A stretch of 64,000 bases of DNA. Origin: Ridgeia piscesae (taxonomy: Eukaryota; Annelida; Polychaeta; Sabellida; Siboglinidae). The stretch lies in NCBI GenBank assembly GCA_025642075.2, contig JAODUO010000184.1, forward strand, positions 117,501-181,500, in the 5' to 3' direction. A program made the position numbers and the translations under genes. Positions 1-12,624 of the stretch are shown one piece after another (position 1 is the stretch's first letter; each line of letters opens with the position of its first letter). The notes below the pieces were generated by a model. That model had not been told where the DNA came from and did no database searches. It saw only the letters and a list, made by a program, of their open reading frames with translations.

Positions 1-1495
1 AGGGAGAGAGAGAGAGAGGGGGGGGGCAGGCAGGCAGGACAGAGATCTGATAAAGCAAATAGAAACATAGAGAGATATCTTATAATGCAAACACAAGAGA
101 CACTCTCGTGCAGAACGTTCTGTACAAATAGCATAAGAATGTTTTTCACATTTTACACATCATAAATGGTTTAGGGATGCATACATGGGCCGTCTATACA
201 GTTTAGAATAAGTTAATTATAGGCTTGCTGTGTGTCTTATTCCTCAAAGGAGAATGGACCACATTTGACATGTGTATGGTCATATGTCACACATTTTTTG
301 GTGGACACTACATACATGTCAACTGTTAAGCCAGTTTACAAACTTTAACTGTGTTTTTTGACCAGAAATGGACTACAAACACACATGTGACACCATTTAC
401 ATTCGTTTCTAATTCTAAGGCATAACTGACAATAACTATGATTTTTGAAGACCTTTTTTAATTGTTGTACCCATCCACCCATATTCCTACCCATCCAAAA
501 CAGGTTTTACATGTCCAAGTGACGGGTGGACGGGTCTCTGCATAAAGCTATGGTTGTATCCTGTTTGTAAGGAATGTGAGGTGAAATGAGAAGAAAGTAA
601 CAAAATTATTACATTTTGTAGCAATCCGTATTAACTGTTTGATACTGCATGATTTAAGTAATTCTTTGACCGTGGTTGTCTTGCCAGCTACCCTTTACAC
701 ACAAGTGCATAGATTTAGTGGCTGTCTGTGTGTTATAATGCCTGAAATACCTGTGCATCTGTACATCCTGTTGTTGTTGTTGTGTCAATAATTAACCATC
801 CACTTAGCAGCTGTAGTGCATTGTGGTTTAATTACACTGATTACAATCCATCAAGTTAAGTGACAGTGACATTTTGCAGGGAGGGACAGACAGACGGGGG
901 AGGGGGAGGGAGGGAGATTGAGCTCTGATAATGCAAACACAATCAGGAATCTTTTGACACTGTATGGGAAATAACTCAAGTCGTAATTGGATTCATGATG
1001 TGATTGCAACTCATGAATACTGGAATATTTATTGCTAGCATATGTATGACGTATCATACCAAATGACCATAATAACTATCATCCTTTTACATGTTAACTT
1101 TTTTAAATAATGCATGGTGCTTTAATATTCCTCTCTGCTCATTTTAACATAATGAAAACATACTACTGTATTTTGCCATTTACCCCAAGTCTTCCAAAAC
1201 ATTTGATATTCCGCTCAGGCAGCCAGTCCTATCAAATTCATGTACACAGCTTTTTTATTAACCCATCAAGTTATCCTGGCACGCTTTAACCTTACGGTAC
1301 ACATGCAATATTTGCAATGATAAATCGGTGTTGATTTCCAGAGTTATTCATATTTTATATGTACAGTAATGTACTAAGTGACGTGCTTTTAATTAATCTC
1401 TGTGTAGTCAATAACGCTCCAGATGACATCCCAGGGTCCTTGTGGTTTAGAAAATTACACTGCGTCAGATGTCTGATGTAAGGATTGCGTCAGTC
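1..1495. other. Upstream non-coding region of NAXE
   Basis: AT-rich sequence with no supportable exon. It opens with a purine-rich AG/GGCA simple repeat (about 1-46) and has another G/A-rich patch at about 878-917. A short stretch near 510-560 resembles one at 8379-8420 (both contain CTCTGCATAAAGCTATG), so it is probably a fragment of a dispersed repeat. The short open frame on the minus strand (851-1057) has no coding character. Confidence 0.6.
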
Positions 1496-1504
1496 TATAT
1501 ATAG
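1496..1504 (+). promoter_or_regulatory. TATA-like box upstream of NAXE
   Basis: TATATATAG lies about 90 bases before the first in-frame ATG of NAXE exon 1, a plausible distance for a core promoter with a short 5' leader. This rests only on sequence and position; TA-rich strings are common in this AT-rich genome. Confidence 0.35.
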
Positions 1505-1587
1505 AGTGTGTTAGAGCACGTCTCTGATGCTGTAGGCAGTGACAGCATTGGCGGATGTGGCCACTTCAGTGACAGTCGTGACAGTTG

Positions 1588-1682
1588 ATGCTGATGCTTG
1601 CGACGAAGAGACTGGTAGGGCTGTTTCGTCCAGCGTTTGCCTCCATCACCAGAAACATGAGCGGAGCGATCAAACTTCTCAG
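1588..1682 (+). CDS. NAXE: NAXE exon 1: start codon and mitochondrial leader
   Basis: The exon encodes [20 protein letters not shown] and a further 11 residues ending IKLL, then two bases of a serine codon before the donor AG|GTAGGC. An in-frame TGA at 1579 fixes the start at ATG 1588 or at the in-frame ATG 1594. The leader has basic residues at 7, 8, 14 and 22 and no acidic ones, typical of a mitochondrial presequence. A third in-frame ATG (codon 24, context AACATGA) has the best initiation context and would give a leaderless form. IKLLS followed by QDEAQ aligns with the human VKYLSQEEAQ segment, which supports this as the true first exon. Confidence 0.88.
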
Positions 1683-4600
1683 GTAGGCTTCTGGCTCTGT
1701 GGTGGCCTCACGGCGTAATGGGTATGACATTAATCGAATCGTGATATGCCACGGCGGTTATTACTAAAGATGTAAGTAAATGTTTTTGTGTATGGGTAAA
1801 AACACGGTAATGCGTTGTTTTTGTGGGCGGTGTTGTAGTGTTTGCAAACGATACTATAAGCAGTTATCAGATATGGTTTTTGTTGTTTACAAATGATACC
1901 TTAAATCGTTATCAGATACTGTTTTACACTTTCTGTTTATAATGTCATAGGTTATTTGGTTACAGTAAGAGGAAAAGCAAATTTTATTTTATTTTCATGT
2001 TTATATTGATGAAATGTGATGGAAAATGCATGAATATTTTATAACATGCTCAAACGGTTCATTCCGCATACAGCTAGAAAAAATTTTAATCACTATTTTG
2101 CAATAAAGAATTAGTGACCATTGTGAAACAAATGCATTAGCTTGATCATTTCATTTAGGTCGAAATATATTATTGTTTGTAATATTATTGTTTGGCTTGT
2201 TCACATTTGTCTGTCAAAACATTTAGTAAATGTCTATCAACATTTGTAGTAAAATGTGGCAAGGATTTGACAAAATGCTCATGGTTAATGTAATACAATT
2301 ATTAATGTTTGAATTCAGATGTTGAAAATAATTTTCATTAGACATTTAAAATCATGTTCTACAAGTGTTATGATAAACTATTGCACCAGATCGTCTATCA
2401 AGTGAAACTGCAATATATCCCACAAACAACGGCCACAAAATCGATGGCGTAAACAGCTGGTGTAGATTTTCATATATCATTGCCAATGTCAATGCCATTG
2501 AAGATTATTTACATCATCAATAGATTTATCTTGTCAAAAAAATGCAGATCTATCAAAAACGAAATAAAGTTATTATTATATGGTTTTCTATAACACTCAT
2601 AAGCTTTGGTCTCATCATCAACTAGTATAATGTGTTATTAATATTATTACGGGTTCTGCTATTATATTACTATACCATTTTTAAAATATTTTTCCATTTA
2701 AATATATACCGGTATTCAATGATATGTTATTGTATATATTAGTTTGATTTAATTTAACATTGTATTTAATTTATTTTGGCTTACAAATTTACTATTATAG
2801 TCTCACTTTATTTAAGAATATTCGTATACAAGATTCATAGTCAACATTTCTAAAGAAAACTTTTATTGGGCTGAATTTATATATAAATCACTATGTTTTA
2901 TTATGTATATTGTGTATATTTATGTTTATTATTGTGACCTGTTTTTATTGAAAACTCTGGGAAACTTTTTTGAAGAGAGTCTTACCTGTGTCTAAATGAA
3001 GTTCATTATGACGGGAACTTGGGAAGACTGTGTGAAGAGAGATTTGGAGAGAGAGGGATGAAGGGAGAGAGAGGGATGGAGGGAGAGAGAGGGATGAAGG
3101 GAGAGAGAGGGATGAAGGGAGAGAGAGGGATGGAGGGAGAGAGAGGGATGGAGGGAGAGAGAGGGATGAAGGGAGAGAGAGGGATGGAGGGAGAGAGAGG
3201 GAATGGAGGGAGAGAGAGGGATGGAGGGAGAGAGAGGGATGGAGGGAGAGAGAGGGATGGAGGGAGAGAGAGGGATGGAGGGAGAGAGAGGGATGGAGGG
3301 AGAGAGAGGGATGAAGGGAGAGAGAGGGATGAAGGGAGAGAGAGGGATGGAGGGAGAGAGAGGGATGAAGGGAGAGAGAGGGATGGAGGGAGAGAGAGGG
3401 ATGAAGGGAGAGAGAGGGATGGAGGGAGAGAGAGGGATGGAGGGAGAGAGAGGGATGGAGGGAGAGAGAGGGATGGAGGGAGAGAGAGGGATGGAGGGAG
3501 AGAGAGGGATGAAGGGAGAGAGAGGGATGGAGGGAGAGAGAGGGATGGAGGGAGAGAGAGGGATGGAGGGAGAGAGAGGGATGGAGGGAGAGAGAGGGAT
3601 GGAGGGAGAGAGAGGGTGGAGGGAGAGAGAGGGATGGAGGGAGAGAGAGGGATGGAGGGAGAGAGAGGGATGGAGGGAGAGAGAGGGATGGAGGGAGAGA
3701 GAGGGATGGAGGGAGAGAGAGGGATGGAGGGAGAGAGAGGGATGGAGGGAGAGAGAGGGATGGAGGGAGAGAGAGGGATGGAGGGAGAGAGAGGGATGAA
3801 GGGAGAGAGAGGGATGGAGGGAGAGAGATAGAGAGAGGAAGGGAGAAGAAGAGCAAAAGATGGAGGGAATTAGAGACTGTTGGTAGAGAACTTAGTGAAA
3901 GAAAAGTGACGAAATAGAACTGGAGGAAGACAAGATGACTAACGAAATCCATGGCCAGCCTCACCCTGATGACAGGGATCCCAGAGACGAACAACATTAT
4001 TATTATTTATTAATATTGTACAGCCGAGAAATCTGCACTAACTGATGTGTGGTATTAATCCCAGTGTACTACATTGGCAGTGTGTATTCGTGCCATTGTT
4101 TTCATGGCTAGTTCCCCACTAAAATAGCAGGTTATTTTGCAGCAGCTATTATAATGTATATGCTGCACCTGTGTGTGGGTTTTTATGTCACAGTCACAGA
4201 GACAATGGTTTTTATCAGAGACATTCTCCAAGTTCCATTTTATGACATCTTTTACATCCCCTGGCAGAGATGCGAGGCAGAAGGAACTACTGTACCCCCC
4301 TTGTGGTGTCTGGTGTGTTGACAGTCTGATATAATAATAATAATTCATATGTCCGTGCATTAACATGGCAGTGGTGCAGTATTTTAAAATAGAGTGATAT
4401 CCAAAATAATACTGTTGACATCATCATTGTATAAAATCTGACATGTCTTGAATCCATTTCTAATGCCTATCATTTCTGATAAAACATTCACATTAGCCAT
4501 GACGTTAGACTGCCTGCCACGTTGACGGGCTCTTGTGTTGACAGTTTCATGTTTTGACAGTCTGATGTGTTGGCACTTGGCAGTATATGTTGGCAGTCTG

Positions 4601-6874
4601 ATAGTGATACATACACTCTTGCTGGTATATTGACAGACTGATATTGGCAGTCTGGTAGTGATACATACACTCTTGCTGGTATATTGACAGACTGATATGT
4701 TGGCAGTCTGATAGTGATACATACACTCTTGCTGGTATATTGACAGACTGATATGTTGGCAGTCTGATAGTGATACATACACTCTTGCTGGTATATTGAC
4801 AGACTGATATGTTGGCAGTCTGATAGTGATACATACACTCTTGCTGGTATATTGACAGACTGATATGTTGGCAGTCTGATAGTGATACATACACTCTTGC
4901 TGGTATATTGACAGACTGATATGTTGGCAGTCTGATAGTGATACATACACTCTTGCTGGTATATTGACAGACTGATATGTTGGCAGTCTGATAGTGATAC
5001 ATACACTCTTGCTGGTATATTGACAGACTGATATGTTGGCAGTCTGATAGTGATACATACACTCTTGCTGGTATATTGACAGACTGATATGTTGGCAGTC
5101 TGATAGTGATACATACACTCTTGCTGGTATATTGACAGACTGATATGTTGGCAGTCTGATAGTGATACATACACTCTTGCTGGTATATTGACAGACTGAT
5201 ATGTTGGCAGTCTGATAGTGATACATACACTCTTGCTGGTATATTGACAGACAGATATGTTGGCAGTCTGATAGTGATACATACACTCTTGCTGGTATAT
5301 TGACAGTCTGATAGTGACACATACACTCTTGCTGGTATATTGACAGTCTGGTATGTTGACAGTCTGGTATGTTGACAGTCTGGTATGTTGACAGTTTGGT
5401 ATGTTGACAGTCTGGTATGATGACAGTCTGGTATATTGACAGTCTGGTATGTTGACAGTCTGGTATGTTGACAGTCTGGTATGTTGACAGTCAGATGGGT
5501 CAACAGTTTCAGATTTTACCTTTTAATAAAGTATATCAGTCAGCAATGGACCTTTTATAAATAGTTTCCTGAATATCCTGAATTATTGTTTAATTACTTG
5601 TTGTTATTATTATTATTATTATTTTTATTAGTCTAGTGTCTTGATTGATGTGTGCTGATGTCCCCAATGCTAACAGTGGACGGTCTGAAATTGTCTAATT
5701 GGTCATAAAATACCCATCATCCCTACCTGTGTTGGTCTTGCACCAAATATAAATGTCCACAATGTGCTCAAAACTGATTCACAGAGGCTCATCACTCCTT
5801 CTAAAGTTATCACCAAACTGATAACCATAATTAGGACGGTTATGATGAGACATTTTCCTCCTGTGGCAATGAAGATGTTCCAATAGTTGTCCCCACGGGC
5901 TATACTCAGTTTAATGTGGGTCGAGCACTCGTCTCAGTACAGTTTTTATGGATGACTTGTTTCACCAGGTCAGGAATTTATCCACCAAGTACAGTTTCAT
6001 TAGTGTTGCTGCACGTTTCATAGCAAAGTAATTCACGACTCTCCATGGAAAGCAACGTGGTTCTTATGATGAGTAAATGTATCGATATATCGGTTCTACA
6101 TTGATATGTGTCACGGCAAATTATATATTGCTAAAGTAATTACAATTAACCTTGTCTCTCACCGTTAGTTTAATTGTTTGCACAAGATTTGGTTACATCC
6201 AATTTAACAATAAAAGTATTTAATGCTTTAGAATAGGTTTCCTTATATCAAAGTTTCCCTCAAGTGAAAATCAAAACATACCTCGTAGTTACAAATGCAT
6301 AGGCCATGATCAGAATTTTTTATTTCAGTTGTTTTGTTCAATGACAACAGTGTAATCAGGTGTAGTTTTTGACACCACTATTGTCACCTAACGGTGGAGG
6401 TAATGACATAATGGTTATTAGAATTTTCTGACAGTGACATAATTATTGTTGTAGTATATCTGAAATAATTTATTTGCATTTTCTGAGATATCTATTATGT
6501 TTCTGACACAACAATTATTCAGTCTTAGCTGACATTCAGGTTATTCAGGTTAACCTGTCACCATGCTGGTCTCACAACACTTGACACTTCCCTTGGTCAC
6601 ATTCACAACCACAGGTACTTGTGGGTTTACAGCTCATCAACGCTGGATAAGTAGAGAATGTCTTCATAGTTTATACATTGTGAAGATAGAAGAAACGATG
6701 TATTCAAAAGAAACTTGGCAAGGTTTTGCTTATACAGTGTATATTATCAATATGCGTTTTAATTGTAATGATCATCTTTAGTTGTAACTTATTTAGTTGT
6801 TTATTTTAGCTGATTTAATAGTGTAGATTTTATGTAATATAATGTTCTGCATATTATATACATATGTGTGTGTG

Positions 6875-6924
<50 letters not shown>

Positions 6925-9900
6925 CACACAGGTATGTAGTCAAAGCACCTCTTAATGGATTGATCTAGATTTATGTCGCTAACTCGCTATAGATGAATTT
7001 ATCTCGACTTATGTCGCTACATAAGTCTTCTTTTTTATTATTATTATGGCTATATCCACGGATGCTGGAATGCAATGCCTGGTGTAACCTGACAGAGACC
7101 ACCTGCAGAGTTCTGTTCTTCCTTGTCAATTACAGCATATTACCTGAGAACACCATCAGATTACCACAGTTCTCACACTGTCCAGAGCCAGTCTGCCCAG
7201 CCCCACTTTACCACACCCATCTAACTGACCTGTAATTATGTGGTTTTATCCGCCCTTGTGTTAATATTTTACTGCAATTTGTCTTAACCATGTTAATGGT
7301 CATTTAACCATCATCCCTCTCTGGGTTATGCATCAGTTTCATTGCAACATTAAGCGTACAGGGAGATGCAGAAATTCTATATTTACTCTGCAAACCTGGG
7401 TAAGTACAGGGGAAATGCCACAGATCATTACATCGCCATTCAGCCAAGTAACAACTCCACAGTCTGGGCGTCTGAAGGCAGATCTAGTGTGTCGTCGCCG
7501 AAGTGTGGAATCAATATGACCCTGTGTCCCTGGTGGTTGGCTCGCTGGACTGGCCCTCCCTGACCAATCACTGGCCAGGAGGTGGAGCGTGACACACCGT
7601 GTGTCGTCATGACGCTGGTGACAGTCTTGTCTCTGTCGCTGTCACACTGGTTGCGTGGCTGGTGGGTGTTCCAATGCATGTGTCGTGCATCGACAAGACT
7701 AACTTGACCGCTGACTGACCACAGCGTCCTCTACCCATCCACCCGACTGTAGCACATGGCGATGGACAAACTGTCAGCAGCAAAATTCTCATTTCGCCGC
7801 CGAGGGAGCAACCGTTGTAGGGATAAGACACAGCTGATCGAGGACTGTCAGGGACCCATGGTGTCATACGTCAGGTAATTAACTCCGCAAGTTTCTTCAC
7901 AGTCATTTCATATGTAAGGTTTCTGCCGTCAGGTTTCCGACATATGTAAGATGTTTGTCATGCAGTTAGAACAGTTTGTGTCAGAACTATCTCCATCAGA
8001 ATCGTTTATTTCGGTGTGTTTTTTCAGTAAGATTTCCGCCAGAGTGATATCTCTCACATTAGTTTTTTGTCGTAAGACTTCTGACACAATAGTTTCCGCC
8101 AGAATGGTTTCTATCATGAGGCTTCTGCGACAACAGTTTCTGGCGGGATGGTTTTTGTCATCAGGCGTCTGCCATAGTGGTTTCTGCGAGAGTGGTTTAA
8201 ACTGCAAGCTTTGAATGCCACCAATTTCATTCTTTAAAATGAAACCATTTTAGATGTGAATCAGTTTCTTAAATGAATAAATAAATGACTTTAACCCATT
8301 AAATCAATGTTTCCATGTCTCACATTGTAATAAAAGATCTCCCAAATTTGATTAAAGCAACAAAACGTCAATTCCTTTTAAGACAAGTGGACAGATCTCT
8401 GCATAAAGCTATGCTTCGAAACCAAACTCAGAGTCACATCAACACAAATGTCTTAGTCAACCATACGGTCAATAAGGAAGGTTCCAGTTGTCATCAAATG
8501 GACTGATACACCAAGGAGCTATGGTGGATAAGTGATGTAATAATAGTAATCTTTAAATTATAGTGGAATTGTGTAGTAGTTTCAACTGGTCTAATACTAA
8601 AATTGTAAGGTTCATAGTAGCTTAACACGTGCAAAAATTGCAGGTTTTTTATTTTGTAATAATAAAACACCAAACTCGTTTTTTTCCAGTTTCCTAACAG
8701 CTCTGGACAATGGATCGAGCTGGACCAGTGATGACATGATATTGTCCAGCTGTAGACTGTCATAACTGATCTAGAAAATTAGCAATGCTAGACCATATAC
8801 CTTGAGGCACGGCAACATCGTGCTTCGAATGTCACATTCATAATTGAGATAATCTGGGTTGCTTTCCTTTGCTCCAATTTCAATCCTTGGGCTATTTTGT
8901 TTCTCCGTGTTGCCTTAGTTCACTCACCTAGAAATGTTTGTCGATTGTTCAATATATTTTTCCATTCATTAAACCTGCTTAGCTCATGATTGCTGCTTGT
9001 AAACTTACACATAATATAAAATTATGTTGTACTAGCTGAGTTACCCAGAGTAGTGATTTTTGGAGAAAAGAGGCATTCATCTGCACTAATTCGTTTGAAA
9101 ATTGTGTTATATTGTTTTAGCATGTCCCAGAAATATGTGCACCAGTATATATACGATGGAATAAAAAAGCTGACATGCGGCAGGAAAAAGTTGGTGCCTT
9201 TGTTGAGTGGTGAAAATTTTCAAAAAACAATAATTTAAAAAAACATGCAGTATTTTTACAACATTCAGAAACATATTCGTGAAAATTTTCATTAAGTCGG
9301 AGGTATATCATTCAAGCAATATTTATGATTACACAACTAGTAATTTCTACTCACATCGACGTTTCAGTCACCATCAGTGGCCTTCATCAGGAACCTGATG
9401 AAGGCCGCCGATGGTGATTAAAATGTCGATGTGAGTAGAAATTACTAGTTGTGAAATCATAAATATTGCATGAATAATCCAGAGCCATTTGTAGATGGCA
9501 TAATTATCTTCATGATGTCGTGAACAAACATACAATTCCGCAGATAGAACTCCATGTGTAGCCTTTGAAATATGTTGCTCCCCATGTATTCTCCAACACT
9601 CCAGATGAATTTTGAAAAAGTCTCAATCCACAAACTGTAACTGGGGGGCCCACTATGGGGGTAGGTCACATGTAAAACTTCAGCCTAAAGCCTGGATAAC
9701 CTGCAGAGATTTTGGGTATCAAATAAACAAACAAACCATGAAATGCGTCCATAAATGGCCATTATACAAATTGTACTAGCAGATGCAAAATATAATGTTA
9801 ACATGTAACATGTAATCAAGTGTGACATACATTTCTAAGGCTTAATGCAACTATAAATAACAGTGAGATTTATATAATAATAATAAAGTTTATTTCCCTG

Positions 9901-12584
9901 TGGCAGCCATAGTGGCTGAAAAGTACAATAAGAACATTACAACTGATAAAACAATTAATTAAAGTATATTAGTAAAACTATAACATTTATAACTATAAAT
10001 GAAACTTTAGCTAATTAGAATATCTGATAAAATTATAAAACACTAAAATTAAGTAGAACAATAAAACTGTAATTGTACTATAATCTGAATACAGTGTACC
10101 CGGGTATATACAATTATGACTAATTAAAGTACCAGATAAAAAGTTAAAAATATCTAGCAAAGTAGATTATTAAAAATACGGGATGTACAACCTGAATAAG
10201 TGAAATTATTACTGCAGGTAATAAAACTATCTAAACTGTGTAAAATAGAAAAGAAAAGAAATAGATAAAAACTGTTTCCCGGTCAGTTGCAAGTAATATT
10301 CATATGTGATGAGGACTGTCCAGTTACTGCCAATTATACAGTCATATGCTATCTTGCCCCTCAAATTTGCATTCATCCAAAACATACTGAGCCCTTGCAT
10401 GGTCTGGTTAGTTGATGTGGTCAGTGGTCAGACCAGCAAACATACACAATTAGTCACTCAGTGGCTCGAGGTTTGGACTCAACGAAGATTTGATTCCTGT
10501 ATTGCCATGCCAACCTTGAACATGTTCATTCACTCTAAATTTCTTCAGTTCACTCAGCTGCATGAACCTAGCTATAGACAGTGGTGGATTTCTGTGTACG
10601 AGTAGTCTCCATGCATTAATTGCAACATGGCAGGATGCTTCCTTGAGAAGTTGAGATGATGTTGCTTTGAGTTACATAATAACATACCTTTTTGTTTATT
10701 AATTATACAATTCCCAGGAATAATACCTGCAGTTGCAGTTAGAAGATATTACAAAACTTTGAGAAATATATAAAACTGCAGTATTTACGAGATGCAAATA
10801 ATTGACAGAGCAAAGCCAAAATGTCTGTGATGTAAGCACACCTTAGAGTATTAAATGACAGAAATGAGATCACCTCTGCTCTCAGTCAGTGTAGAGTGTC
10901 CAGCCTTTTCAACTGTCAGCCCTGTAATCAGAAGAGTAATTGTGTCTTAATTAGCCACAGGCCTCTTGTGTGGCCCCACACACCTGCATTGGTGATTGAA
11001 TGACTTTGTTGATTGACTGACTTCCTGAGTTACCTGGCTAATAGCTAATAATGCAGTCATTTGTGATACTGTTAACATTACTGCGATGGGATATATGTAA
11101 CAAAAATGTATTTTCTGCAATATATATTTTGCCTGCCTGCCTGATCGCCCCCCCCCCACCAACCCGCCCACCTGTGCCAAAATTGTGAGGCAGTTTTACA
11201 CAATCTTATGCCACATTTTTAATGATATCAGAAACAGTTTCAATGTTGAGTCATTACACTGTTTTTTTCTACAAAATCCACGATTGTATTTATTCTTACA
11301 GATGTAAATATGTTATAGTATAACCCCGTACATTACAGTTCTTATGAAAGTCGACCACACGAAATGACTAGGGGCATTAAATATGTTTTATCGCATGTGG
11401 CTTAGAATGTTTTCTGCACAACTTTGTCTTGCAGTTTTGTACCTGGGTCCCTCACTCGGAGCACAGGCCGTCTAGTAGATGGTTTTTACAAAGTCACAGC
11501 TGTGGTGTTCTGTCTGCTTGTGTGTTATTGCTATACGACAACACCTCAGTCACGTTTTTATGTGTCAATGACATTACATACGACGATTTATCGGTTGACG
11601 GCATCACACATAAAGCCAATGACATAACGGATGAACCGGCCAACCCACTAAACCGCATCGCTTACTGCCTCGTGGGCTTTCGATCTCTTCGCTGATGACT
11701 TGTGATTATAGCAACCTTTGAGTTGATTCATGTATGTCGCTTTCATTAGAGTGTGAGTGACAACTGTCAGGGGAAATGTCAGGACGTTTAATGCTGAATG
11801 TATCAGGCATCTACAGACGCACGCAGACGGAGAATAATGTCATGGCACGTTGTACACGCAGATGTGAGATTAAAGCTAGCAACGCGTTTAATCATGCCAG
11901 TAGTTATTATCATTGAAGCCGACACGATTTGTTAGCTGTACAAAGTAATCGCCTGATATTTTGTAGAAGTAATCTGGAATGATGGCCAAGTAATGACTGA
12001 TTGAGTGAGTGAGTGTGTGAGTGAGTGAGTGAGTGTGTGAGTGAGTGAGTGAGTGAGTGAGTGAGTGAGTGAGTGAGTGAGTGAGTGAGTGAGTGAGTGA
12101 GTGAGTGAGTGAGTGAGTGAGTGAGTGAGTGAGTGAGTGAGTGAGTGAGTGAGTGGCGTCCCAGTAAAAGAGGTCAGTGTTGACGAACTCAATATATGTA
12201 GTGGATATTTGTATACAAATTGTCTTTGTGCATTAATTGCAGCATGGCTAAATGCTTCTCTGACGGAAATCAAAATAGTGTTTGTTCAAACAGACATGCC
12301 AGGGAGTAAAGTGCTAAAATTCATAAAGACTGAATATTGCACTGTATAAAAACTTAACTTTATGGGTTATCATTGGGTCATTCACATACATCCTGGGGTT
12401 TGTATGTAGTTTGATCACTGAGTAATCATCAATTCAAAAACAAGTCATGCCATTCTCATTAATGTCCATGGGGTGGCTCATGTTGATGTGATATTATATG
12501 TAGCTTAATGGGACTTTCACACTCATTCACAGTATTCATTGTATGTATGTATGTATGTATGTATGTATGTATGTATGTGTGTCG

Positions 12585-12624
<40 letters not shown>

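Noticed and set aside
2945..3997. 350-codon Leu-Ser-Pro-rich open frame on the minus strand and the overlapping plus-strand frames
   Set aside because: They exist only because the 18-bp unit lacks stops; there is no start context, splice structure or domain.
4570..5345. CRISPR-like regular array
   Set aside because: Whole 56-bp unit is conserved, with no variable spacers, and the genome is eukaryotic.
4384..5503. Three overlapping minus-strand frames of 264-318 codons
   Set aside because: Translations of the 56-bp and 16-bp repeats in three frames; all open at once, which real genes do not show.
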